A stretch of DNA of 64,000 bases from Streptomyces sp. Ag109_O5-10 (lineage in GTDB: Bacteria > Actinomycetota > Actinomycetes > Streptomycetales > Streptomycetaceae). A program made the position numbers and the translations under genes. The stretch covers positions 2,976,001 through 3,040,000 of the forward strand of contig NZ_FNTQ01000001.1 of the NCBI RefSeq assembly GCF_900105755.1. The letters are read 5' to 3'. Numbering within the stretch: the first letter of the stretch is position 1; every line of letters starts with the position of its first letter. Positions 46,261-53,763 of this stretch are shown here, in pieces. Below the pieces are notes generated by a model. That model did no database searches, was not told the DNA's origin, and saw nothing but the letters and a program-made list of their open reading frames with translations.

Positions 46261-46386
46261 TGCACCCCCGCGCGTCCTGTGCGGGACTCCACCGTCGTCA
46301 CCGGCACCGCCGTGGGCAGGCGTTCCGCAGGGCGGAACGGGTGGGCACGGCCTGCAGCGCCGGGTGCTCCCTTGGGAGACGTGGGC

Positions 46387-47070
46387 TTACATGCGCGCCG
46401 GGACGCCGGTCAGCGCCGTGACCACCGGGTCCAGGGCCTCGTGTATCTCGTCGCCGATGGACTGGAAGAACGGGAGGGGGGCGCCGTAGGGGTCGTAGAC
46501 CTCGTCCGCCTCCGCCGTCGGTGCCAGGAGCCAGCCGCGGAGGGCCGCCGCCGCGCGGACCAGCGCTCGGGCCCGGACGACCACGCCCTCCGACGTCGGC
46601 GGCAGCGTCGCCGGGTCTATCGCGCGGACCAGCCGGGTGAACTCCTTCAGCGTGAAGGTGCGCAGGCCCGCCGAGTGGCCCATGGAGATGACCTGGGCGC
46701 GGTGGTCACGGGTGGCGGTCAGGACCAGGTCGGCCCGGATCACGTGCTCGTCGAGCAGTTCGCGGCCCACGAACCCGGACGCGTCCGCCCCGAAGTCGGC
46801 GAGGACCGCCTCGGCGTTGGCCTCCATGGGCGCGCCCTCGTGCCCCCAGGTACCCGCGCTCTCCACGACCAGCCCGCCGCCGAGGAAGGCGCCGAGCCGG
46901 TCCGTCACGAGATGGCGGGTCAGCCGCTCGGTGATCGGCGAGCGGCACACATTGCCGGTGCTGACGTGGAGGATGCGGAAGCTGTCGCGCGGCAGCCCCA
47001 CGAACGTCGTCGTGATCTCCGCCGCGCTCTCCCCGTTGCCTATGCCACGCCCCGCGTCAGGGGCTGTCAA
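46387..47070 (-). CDS. Low-molecular-weight phosphatase-like protein with Ser in place of the catalytic Cys
   Basis: 227 residues. The phosphate loop reads HVSTGNVCRSPITERL: the family pattern is C-x-G-N-x-C-R-S-P, but the nucleophilic first Cys is Ser37 (codon AGC). The second Cys42, Arg43 and a C-terminal DP (VYDPYG) are kept. It is therefore either inactive, a phospho-ligand binder, or uses another mechanism. TTG start overlaps the sua5 stop (TTGA) with GAGG 8 nt upstream, indicating translational coupling. About 70 residues longer than typical LMW-PTPs. Confidence 0.85.
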   Translation of the reverse strand: MTAPDAGRGIGNGESAAEITTTFVGLPRDSFRILHVSTGNVCRSPITERLTRHLVTDRLGAFLGGGLVVESAGTWGHEGAPMEANAEAVLADFGADASGFVGRELLDEHVIRADLVLTATRDHRAQVISMGHSAGLRTFTLKEFTRLVRAIDPATLPPTSEGVVVRARALVRAAAALRGWLLAPTAEADEVYDPYGAPLPFFQSIGDEIHEALDPVVTALTGVPARM

Positions 47071-47714
47071 TTCGCCACCTCGAGGTCGGGTACGACCTTC
47101 CGCAGCTCCTCCGCCGAGATCGCGCCCGCGCGCAGCAGCAACGGAACTTCGCGGGTGACGTCGACGATCGACGAGGGGGCGTTGCCGGGGGTCGGGCCGC
47201 CGTCGAGGTACACGGAGACGGAGTCGCCGAGCATCTCCTGGGCGGCGTCACAGGTCTCCGGGGCCGGGTGGCCGGTGAGGTTGGCGGAGGAGACGGCCAT
47301 CGGGCCGACCTCGGTGAGCAGCTCGATGGCGACGGGGTGGAGTGGCATGCGCACGGCGACCGTGCCACGGGTGTCCCCCAGGTCCCACTGCAGGGACGGC
47401 TGGTGCTTGGCGACCAGCGTGAGGGCACCCGGCCAGAACGCGTCGACCAGCTCCCAGGCCAGCTCGGAGAAGTCGGTGACGAGACCGTGCAGCGTGTTCG
47501 GGGAGCCGATCAGCACAGGTGTGGGCATGTTGCGGCCCCGGCCCTTGGCGTCGAGCAGGTCGGCGACCGCCTCCGAGGTGAAGGCGTCGGCGCCGATGCC
47601 GTACACCGTGTCGGTCGGCAGCACCACCAGTTCGCCCCGGCGGACGGCGGACGCGGCCTCGCGCAGACCCGTCACGCGGTCGGTCGCGTCGTTGGTGTCG
47701 TATCGCCGTGCCAT
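47067..47714 (-). CDS. L-threonylcarbamoyladenylate synthase (Sua5/YrdC family)
   Basis: 215 residues, the YrdC-only form. Contains ELVVLPTDTVYGIGADAFTS, KGRGRNMPTPVLIGS and PMAVSSANLTGHPAPETCDA, the nucleotide and bicarbonate-binding core. Makes threonylcarbamoyl-AMP for t6A37 of ANN-decoding tRNAs. ATG preceded by GAGGAGG inside the candidate upstream peptide gene. Operon order prmC - peptide - sua5 - phosphatase-like. Confidence 0.93.
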   Translation of the reverse strand: MARRYDTNDATDRVTGLREAASAVRRGELVVLPTDTVYGIGADAFTSEAVADLLDAKGRGRNMPTPVLIGSPNTLHGLVTDFSELAWELVDAFWPGALTLVAKHQPSLQWDLGDTRGTVAVRMPLHPVAIELLTEVGPMAVSSANLTGHPAPETCDAAQEMLGDSVSVYLDGGPTPGNAPSSIVDVTREVPLLLRAGAISAEELRKVVPDLEVAN

Positions 47715-47716
47715 GT

Positions 47717-47785
47717 CTAGCGGGCCTCCTCGTACACGTACAGCTGGACGTCGGAAAACACTGCCTGCGGGGTCGGGGTGCTCAC
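47717..47785 (-). CDS. Candidate 22-residue peptide gene between prmC and sua5
   Basis: GTG start overlaps the prmC stop (GTGA), AAGG lies 7 nt upstream, and the frame ends in TAG two nucleotides before the sua5 ATG. Predicted peptide MSTPTPQAVFSDVQLYVYEE-AR. The sua5 ribosome site GAGGAGG falls in its last codons, so translating it could couple the two flanking genes. No homologue is known to me; chance cannot be excluded for so short a frame. Confidence 0.4.
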   Translation of the reverse strand: MSTPTPQAVFSDVQLYVYEEAR

Positions 47786-48627
47786 GGCAGCGCCTTGCGG
47801 GCGGTCGCGAAGCGGGGGCGCCTGTTGAGGTCCGGGTGGTCGGCCGCGTCGGCCCAGCCCCGCTCCTCGGTGAAGATCCACGGCACCTGGCCGCCCTGGG
47901 TGTCGGCGTGCTCGATGACGACGACACCGCCGGGGCGCAGCAGCCGGTGCGCGGTGCGTTCGATGCCCCGGATCAGGTCCAGGCCGTCCTCGCCGGAGAA
48001 CAGGGCCAGTTCCGGGTCGTAGTCGCGGGCCTCGGGGGCGACGTACTCCCACTCGGTGAGCGGGATGTACGGAGGGTTCGAGATGACCAGGTCGACGTGG
48101 CCGTCGAGGTCGTGGAAGGCGTCCAGGGCGTCTCCCTGGCGCAGGTCGACCCTGGAGCCCGCCATGTTCTTGCGGGTCCACTGGAGCGCCTCCTCGGACA
48201 GCTCCACGGCGTGCACGCGCGAGCGCGGGACCTCCTGGGCGAGGGCGAGCGCGATGGCGCCGGAACCGGTGCACAGGTCGACGATGCGGGGCTCGACCAC
48301 GTCCATGGCGCGCACGGCGTCTATGGCCCAGCCGACGACGGACTCGGTCTCCGGGCGCGGCACGAACACCCCAGGACCCACCTGGAGTTCGAGGTACCGG
48401 AAGTACGCCCGCCCGGTGATGTGCTGGAGCGGCTCGCGCTGCTCCCGGCGGGCGATGACCTCCCAGTAGCGGGCGTCGAAGTCGGAGTCCTTGACGGAGT
48501 GCAGCGCGCCCCGCTTCACGCCGTGCACGAACGCGGCGAGCTCCTCCGCGTCGTTGCGCGGCGAGGGCACGCCGGCGTCGGCCAGCCGCTGGGTGGCCTG
48601 GGCCACCTCCGCGAGCAGCAGGTTCAC
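47782..48627 (-). CDS. prmC: Release factor N5-glutamine methyltransferase
   Basis: 281 residues. N-terminal helical domain (RLADAGVPSPRNDAEELAAF), SAM-binding VDLCTGSGAIALALAQEV and catalytic NPPY in LVISNPPYIPLTEW. Methylates the GGQ glutamine of release factors; its substrate PrfA is encoded immediately upstream (35 bp), a classic pairing. Confidence 0.95.
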   Translation of the reverse strand: MNLLLAEVAQATQRLADAGVPSPRNDAEELAAFVHGVKRGALHSVKDSDFDARYWEVIARREQREPLQHITGRAYFRYLELQVGPGVFVPRPETESVVGWAIDAVRAMDVVEPRIVDLCTGSGAIALALAQEVPRSRVHAVELSEEALQWTRKNMAGSRVDLRQGDALDAFHDLDGHVDLVISNPPYIPLTEWEYVAPEARDYDPELALFSGEDGLDLIRGIERTAHRLLRPGGVVVIEHADTQGGQVPWIFTEERGWADAADHPDLNRRPRFATARKALP

Positions 48628-48662
48628 GCTGGTCCTCCGTGTCGTACTCAGTCGTGCATGGC

Positions 48663-49739
48663 TTACGCGGCCGCGAGCTTGGCCGCCGAGTCCGCGTCGA
48701 CGCAGGCCTGGATCACCGCGTCGAGGTCGCCGTCCAGGACCTGGTCCAGGTTGTACGCCTTGAAGCCCACGCGGTGGTCCGAGATGCGATTCTCCGGGAA
48801 GTTGTACGTGCGGATCTTCTCGGAGCGGTCGACGGTGCGGACCTGGCTGCGGCGGGCGTCCGCGGCCTCCTTCTCCGCCTCCTCCTGCGCGGCGGCGAGC
48901 AGCCTGGAGCGCAGGATACGCAAGGCCTGCTCCTTGTTCTGCAGCTGGCTCTTCTCGTTCTGGCAGGAGGCGACGACTCCGGTGGGGATGTGCGTGATGC
49001 GCACGGCGGAGTCGGTGGTGTTGACGGACTGTCCGCCGGGCCCGGAGGACCGGTAGACGTCGATCCGCAGGTCGTTCGGGTTGATCTCGACGTCGACCTC
49101 CTCCGCCTCCGGCGTGACGAGCACACCGGCGGCCGAGGTGTGGATACGGCCCTGCGACTCGGTGGCCGGCACGCGCTGCACGCGGTGCACACCGCCCTCG
49201 TACTTCAGCCGCGCCCAGACACCCTGTCCTGGCTCGGTCGCGCCGTTGCCGCCCTTGGTCTTCACGGCGACCTGGACGTCCTTGTAGCCGCCGAGTTCGG
49301 ACTCGGTGGAGTCGATGATCTCGGTCTTCCAGCCGACGCGCTCGGCGTACCGCAGGTACATGCGCAGCAGGTCGCCCGCGAACAGCGCCGACTCGTCACC
49401 GCCCGCGCCGGCCTTGATCTCCAGGATGACGTCCTTGTCGTCGGACGGGTCCCGGGGGACGAGCAGCAGGCGCAGCTTCTCGGTGAGCTCGTCGCGCTGC
49501 TTGTCCAGCTCCTTGGCCTCGGCGGCGAAGTCGGGGTCGTCGGCGGCCAGTTCACGCGCGGTCTCGATGTCGTCGCCGGTCTGCTTCCAGGAGCGGAACG
49601 TGGCGACGATCGGGGTGAGTTCGGCGTAGCGCTTGTTCAGCTTGCGCGCGTTGGCCTGGTCAGCGTGGACCGACGGGTCGGCGAGCTTCTTCTCCAGGTC
49701 TGCGTGCTCGACGACGAGTTCCTCGACGGCCTCGAACAT
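48663..49739 (-). CDS. prfA: Peptide chain release factor 1
   Basis: 358 residues. Stop-codon recognition motif PAT in [14 protein letters not shown] and catalytic GGQ in [20 protein letters not shown]. Terminates translation at UAA and UAG. Followed by prmC, whose product modifies the GGQ glutamine. A hairpin separates it from rpmE upstream. Confidence 0.97.
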   Translation of the reverse strand: MFEAVEELVVEHADLEKKLADPSVHADQANARKLNKRYAELTPIVATFRSWKQTGDDIETARELAADDPDFAAEAKELDKQRDELTEKLRLLLVPRDPSDDKDVILEIKAGAGGDESALFAGDLLRMYLRYAERVGWKTEIIDSTESELGGYKDVQVAVKTKGGNGATEPGQGVWARLKYEGGVHRVQRVPATESQGRIHTSAAGVLVTPEAEEVDVEINPNDLRIDVYRSSGPGGQSVNTTDSAVRITHIPTGVVASCQNEKSQLQNKEQALRILRSRLLAAAQEEAEKEAADARRSQVRTVDRSEKIRTYNFPENRISDHRVGFKAYNLDQVLDGDLDAVIQACVDADSAAKLAAA

Positions 49740-49793
49740 TTTTGGCTCCTGATACTGCTACGGCGTGGGGAAGGGAAGGCGGGCGACCAAAAA

Positions 49794-49840
49794 CGCCGGT
49801 CCCGGGCACGCCCTCGCAGGGGCGTGGCCGTGGACCGGCG
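49794..49840 (-). terminator. Hairpin between rpmE and prfA
   Basis: CGCCGGTCC (49794-49802) pairs with GGACCGGCG (49832-49840); inside it CACGCCC pairs with GGGCGTG. Probably a terminator after rpmE, partly separating it from prfA. Confidence 0.65.
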
Positions 49841-49852
49841 AAATGGGGCTCG

Positions 49853-50077
49853 CTACTTCTTGGAGCCGGCGGCAGCCTTGCCGAAGCGGGCCTCGAAGCG
49901 GGCCACGCGGCCACCGGTGTCGAGGATCTTCTGCTTGCCCGTGTAGAACGGGTGGCACTCGGAGCAGACCTCGGCACGGATGGTGCCGCTCGTGATCGTG
50001 CTGCGGGTGGTGAACGACGCGCCACAGGTGCAGCTGACCTGCGTCTCGACGTACTCGGGGTGGATCTCGCGCTTCAA
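49853..50077 (-). CDS. rpmE: 50S ribosomal protein L31, zinc-binding type
   Basis: 74 residues. Opens with [20 protein letters not shown] and continues to ICSEC-type [14 protein letters not shown], giving the C-x-C and C-x2-C zinc ligands of the C+ form. Start is TTG, shown by GGAG 5 nt upstream and by the family N-terminus MK(R)xIHP; the open frame continues nine codons upstream without support. Zinc-free paralogues replace such L31 under zinc starvation in Streptomyces. Confidence 0.95.
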   Translation of the reverse strand: MKREIHPEYVETQVSCTCGASFTTRSTITSGTIRAEVCSECHPFYTGKQKILDTGGRVARFEARFGKAAAGSKK

Positions 50078-50281
50078 GGTGTCTCCTAGATATCGGGAGG
50101 GCACCGGGTCGCTGCCGCGGGTTTGCGGGGCGTGAACCGGGGCCGACGTACCAGTCTGCCAGGGCTGGCCGTATCTCCCAAAACCGGGGGGCTTTGATCT
50201 TTATTCCGGGGCGGGGAGGAGGGTGCGCCTACGGGGGTGCCACGCTTTCGTCGGGTGCGAGTGCGGGTGCGTGGAGGCCGG

Positions 50282-50356
50282 TCGCGCGGTTCCCCGCGCC
50301 CCTTGCGGGGGCGGGTCGGTGGACCCACCCTCCCGCGGGCGCGGGGAACCGCGCGA
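50282..50356. repeat. Dispersed hairpin repeat, copy E (two halves facing each other)
   Basis: TCGCGCGGTTCCCCGCGCCC (50282-50301) and GGGCGCGGGGAACCGCGCGA (50337-50356) form a perfect 20-bp inverted repeat. It lies after the LCP gene on the minus strand and probably terminates it; the rest of the 305-bp gap to rpmE (50078-50382) shows no gene. Confidence 0.8.
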
Positions 50357-50382
50357 GCAGCCACGGATCACCCGCAGCCGGA

Positions 50383-51498
50383 CTACGACGTCACGACCCC
50401 CTTGGCCTGCCCCGTCGCCGTCCCCTTCGTGGCGGACGCCGGGATCGGCCGGTCGTTCTCCAGGGCCTTCCACACCAGCTTGGCCTTCGCCTCGGCCACG
50501 ACCACCCTGTTCGGGTTCGACGGGTCGTACTCCACCGGCATGGTGACCATGCGCATGTTCTTGGAGCTGATCGACTTCAGGCCGTTCGCGAAGTCGGCCA
50601 GGGAGTTCACCGAGCCGAGGTCGGAGTCGGTGGTGACCGCCTTCGTCGCGGTGTCCGCCAGGTCGTACAGCTTCTTGGGGCTGGAGAAGACGCCCACTTG
50701 CTTGACCTGGTCGATGAGGGCCTTGACGAACGCCTGCTGGAGCTGGATGCGGCCCAGGTCGGAGCCGTCGCCGACGCCGTGCCGGGTGCGGACGAGGCCG
50801 AGGGCCTGCCTGCCGTCGAGCGTGTGGGTGCCGGCCTTGAGGTCGAGGTGGCTCTCCCGGTCGTCGATCGCCTTCGTCGTGGTGACCTGGACACCGCCGA
50901 GCTCGTCGATGAGCTTCTGGAAGCCGGAGAAGTCGACCTCCAGATAGTGGTCCATCCGGATGCCGGTCATCGCCTCGACGGTCTTGACCGCGCAGGCCGC
51001 GCCGCCCGTGGAGTACGCGGAGTTGAACATGACTCCGGTCGCGGCGGAGTGGGTGGTGCCCTGCGCGTCGGTGCAGGCGGGGCGGTCGATCAGGGTGTCC
51101 CGGGGGACGGAGACCACGGCGGCCTTCTTGTGGCCCTTGTAGACGTGGACGATCATCGCCGTGTCGGAGCGGGCGCTGCCGTCGTCCGCGCCGCCGCCGA
51201 GCTTCTTGTTGGCGCCGGAACGCGTGTCCGAGCCCAGGACCAGGATGTTCTCGGAACCGTTGTCGACCTTCGCGGGCCGGTCGGAGCCGAGCATCTGGTT
51301 GATGTCGACGGTCTTGAGGTTGCCGTTGAGCCTGAAGTACAGGTAGCCGACACCGGCGCCGCCGAGAACGAGGATGCCGGCCGCCGTCCAGGCCGTGACG
51401 CGCAGCGCCCTGCGGCCCGCCTTGCGGGACCTGCGGTGGCCACTGGCCTGCGGACCGGGCCCGGGTATGCCCGGACCGGGCGTGCTCTCGGCGGACAT
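50383..51498 (-). CDS. LytR-CpsA-Psr family wall glycopolymer ligase
   Basis: 371 residues. Short basic cytoplasmic lead, one membrane helix (VTAWTAAGILVLGGAGVGYL, ~34-54), then an extracellular LCP domain with ENILVLGSDTRSG, SDTAMIVHVYKGHKKAAVVS-VPRDT and the polyprenyl-phosphate-binding Arg set in LVRTRHGVGDGSDLGRIQLQ. LCP enzymes attach teichoic acid-type polymers to peptidoglycan. Matches the presence of a WecA-like transferase at 42.8-44.2 kb. Confidence 0.93.
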   Translation of the reverse strand: MSAESTPGPGIPGPGPQASGHRRSRKAGRRALRVTAWTAAGILVLGGAGVGYLYFRLNGNLKTVDINQMLGSDRPAKVDNGSENILVLGSDTRSGANKKLGGGADDGSARSDTAMIVHVYKGHKKAAVVSVPRDTLIDRPACTDAQGTTHSAATGVMFNSAYSTGGAACAVKTVEAMTGIRMDHYLEVDFSGFQKLIDELGGVQVTTTKAIDDRESHLDLKAGTHTLDGRQALGLVRTRHGVGDGSDLGRIQLQQAFVKALIDQVKQVGVFSSPKKLYDLADTATKAVTTDSDLGSVNSLADFANGLKSISSKNMRMVTMPVEYDPSNPNRVVVAEAKAKLVWKALENDRPIPASATKGTATGQAKGVVTS

Positions 51499-51640
51499 GG
51501 GCTCCTCTGTTCTCGTACGACTGGTCGGTTACCCCCTGCTTTCAGGGCCAGGCCCGGCGTACCAGGATCATCGGCGCGTACCGGACCATCGTCGCTCCGC
51601 CTGGTCAGACGGCGAAACTCGGGAAAGGGTTGCACGACGC

Positions 51641-51705
51641 AGTGTGCCCACCGCGTGGAGCGGTGGGCACACTCGGTGACCGGGCAAGTGGGGCGAGCCC
51701 CCACT
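51641..51705 (-). terminator. Two tandem hairpins after the protease gene
   Basis: AGTGTGCCCACCGC/GCGGTGGGCACACT (51641-51673, perfect 14 bp) and AGTGGGG/CCCCACT (51687-51705). Both lie just past the protease stop on the minus strand. Confidence 0.8.
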
Positions 51706-51716
51706 CACCAGGTATT

Positions 51717-53549
51717 TCAGCCGAAGATGTCGTACTGCTGGAAACCGGTACCGAGCGACTTCCTTGTGCCGAAGATCTCACTGGTCGCCTTGCCGGTACC
51801 CGGGTACAGGTACAGCGTGCCGCCGGTGGTGCGGGCCAGGAAGTCGGCCTTGCCGTCGCCGGTGAGGTCACCGACAGCGGCCAGGGTGTTGTAGCCGGTC
51901 CAGCCGGTGCGGACCTTCACCCGGGCCGAGAAGAGGCCGGTGCCGGACTTGCCGGTGCCCTTGTACAGGTACAGGTCGCCGCCGCTGCTCTTGCGGGCCA
52001 GCAGGTCGGCCTTGCCGTCGCCGTTGAAGTCGCCGAAGCCGCGCAGCTGGTTGTACTGGCTCCAGCCGCCGCCGATCCTGACGCGCGCGGCGAAGGTGCC
52101 GTTGCCCTTGCCCGGGTACAGCCACAGCACGCCGCTGGAGTCCTCGGAGAGCACGTCCGGCAGGTAGTCGCCGGTGAGGTCGCCGGGGATGACGACGGCC
52201 TTGCGGGTCTTCCAGTTGGTGAAGAGCTTCGTCGTGACCCAGGACGCGCTGGTCTGGGCGCTGTTCAGCACCACGTGGTCCCAGTAGACGTCACCGGAGG
52301 ACGCCAGCCGGTAGACCATGTCCTGGAAGCCGTCCCGGTTGAGGTCGGCCTGGAGGATGACGTTGACCCCACTCCAGTCACCCCAGGAGACGCGGGAGGC
52401 GAGCGAGGTGCCCTTGGAGTCCAGTTCGTAGCCGACCTTGGTCGACGACTTGCGGGCGAACAGGTCCGCCTTGTTGTCGTAGTGCTTGGTGAACAGGCTC
52501 AGGTTGGTGTCGGCGATCTGCGCGTAGGCGGCGCCGACGTAGGCGCTGACCTTCGTGAAGACGGCGTAGGCGCCCTTGGCGACGCAGTCCTCGACACCCC
52601 AGGAGACCACGCCGACGATCCGGCCGCCGACGACCAGCGGGCCGCCAGAGTCGCCGTTGCAGGTGGTCGTCGTGCCGGTGTCGCTGCCGGTGGCGGCCGT
52701 GCCCGCGCAGACCATGTGGCCCTTGACGAAGTCGGTGCTGCCGTAGGCGGCGGTGCAGGTGGCGTCCGGGTCGATCGGCAGCGTGGCCGTCTTCAGCGTG
52801 TCGGAGATGTCGTCCGTGGTGGAGCTGGTGCGGCCCCAGCCGTAGACCTTGGCGGTCTTGGCGGGCGTGCCCGTGTACGACGCGGTGTCGGTGTTCGTCG
52901 TCATGCGGATCGGGGTCGCCTTGACGGGGGCCGCCAGGGTGAGCACGGCGATGTCGTTGTTGGGGGCGCCGTGGGCCGACAGGCTGTACGACGGGTGGTT
53001 CCACTGGCGCAACACGGCGGTGGCGGTGCCGCCGTGCAGGTTGGCGGTGCCGTCGCTGTTGGTGGTGGGCAGCGAGGCGGTGCCGGTGACGACCGCGGAG
53101 TCCGTGGTGCTCCACTTGAAGCCCTTGACGCAGTGCGCGGCGGTGAGGATCTTCGTGGGCGAGATGACCGAGCCGCCGCAGAAGAAGCCGGAGTCGGTGC
53201 TCGCGTCGTAGTACCAGAGCTGGGCCATCCACGGCGCCGCGGAGATGGTGGTCGTACCGCCACCGATGATCTTCGGCGAGACGGCCGAACCGCTCGCGGT
53301 GGCGGTCGACTTCTGCGTGGACGTCGTACCGCTGTCGGCGGTGACCGCACGGGCGATCCGCTTGTTCAGGACGGCTTGCGACGGCGTGCTGACGACCGGC
53401 TTGGCCGTGGGCACCGGCTGGGTGGCCGCGCTGGCGGAGGTCGAGATCAGTGCGGCCGTGACGGCGGCGGCGATTCCGGCCGCGGCCACGGGCAGAGCGA
53501 AACGTATCCGGCGTCTGTGACGACCGCTCCCGGACGTGGGTGTACCCAC
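51717..53549 (-). CDS. Secreted trypsin-like serine protease with VCBS/FG-GAP repeats
   Basis: 610 residues. Signal peptide to about residue 42 (ALPVAAAGIAAAVTAALIST), then an S1 protease domain starting at IIGGGTTTISAAPWMA with His in LTAAHCV, Asp in NNDIAVLTL and Ser in CNGDSGGPLV. The last ~250 residues contain VCBS/FG-GAP-like repeats (DFNGDGKADLLARKSSGGDL, DLTGDGKADFLARTTGGTLY) that usually bind calcium and form a beta-propeller. GTG start with GGGGGGA upstream. Probably an extracellular nutrient or developmental protease. Confidence 0.92.
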   Translation of the reverse strand: MGTPTSGSGRHRRRIRFALPVAAAGIAAAVTAALISTSASAATQPVPTAKPVVSTPSQAVLNKRIARAVTADSGTTSTQKSTATASGSAVSPKIIGGGTTTISAAPWMAQLWYYDASTDSGFFCGGSVISPTKILTAAHCVKGFKWSTTDSAVVTGTASLPTTNSDGTANLHGGTATAVLRQWNHPSYSLSAHGAPNNDIAVLTLAAPVKATPIRMTTNTDTASYTGTPAKTAKVYGWGRTSSTTDDISDTLKTATLPIDPDATCTAAYGSTDFVKGHMVCAGTAATGSDTGTTTTCNGDSGGPLVVGGRIVGVVSWGVEDCVAKGAYAVFTKVSAYVGAAYAQIADTNLSLFTKHYDNKADLFARKSSTKVGYELDSKGTSLASRVSWGDWSGVNVILQADLNRDGFQDMVYRLASSGDVYWDHVVLNSAQTSASWVTTKLFTNWKTRKAVVIPGDLTGDYLPDVLSEDSSGVLWLYPGKGNGTFAARVRIGGGWSQYNQLRGFGDFNGDGKADLLARKSSGGDLYLYKGTGKSGTGLFSARVKVRTGWTGYNTLAAVGDLTGDGKADFLARTTGGTLYLYPGTGKATSEIFGTRKSLGTGFQQYDIFG

Positions 53550-53629
53550 CTAAGTCCCCCCTCGGGATAAGGCGTTCGTGTGTCGGTCGATTGACCGAAG
53601 GCGCGATCGTACCCCGGGAGAAAAACGCA

Positions 53630-53666
53630 AGGAACCGCCCCCTGCGCATTGCAGGAGGCGGTTCCT
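53630..53666 (-). terminator. rho terminator hairpin
   Basis: AGGAACCGCC (53630-53639) pairs with GGCGGTTCCT (53657-53666), extended inside by CCTGC/GCAGG. Lies about 100 bp beyond the rho stop; the family hairpin at 53671-53687 comes first. Confidence 0.75.
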
Positions 53667-53670
53667 GTGC

Positions 53671-53735
53671 GCGCCCCGAAGGGGCGCGGGACTGCGTCCA
53701 GTGTGCGGCTGTCGCCGCGTGGGCGCGACCAGCCA
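53671..53735 (+). repeat. Dispersed hairpin repeat, copy F (tail interrupted)
   Basis: GCGCCCC-GAA-GGGGCGC (53671-53687) followed by GGGACTGCG; the rest of the family tail, CGCGACCAGCCACGG, appears only after about 30 bp of other sequence. Looks like an element with an insertion in its tail. Confidence 0.7.
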
Positions 53736-53763
53736 CGGCGAACCCGCGGCCGACGTACGACCG

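Larger units (their letters stand above)
45625..46386. other. 762-bp intergenic region dominated by a tandem array
   Basis: Lies between glyA and the phosphatase-like gene, both on the minus strand. It holds the ~65-bp tandem array and one dispersed hairpin element (copy D). Open frames across it read repetitive Arg/Gly/Pro sequence in several phases and change phase from unit to unit, so I do not call genes here. Confidence 0.75.
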
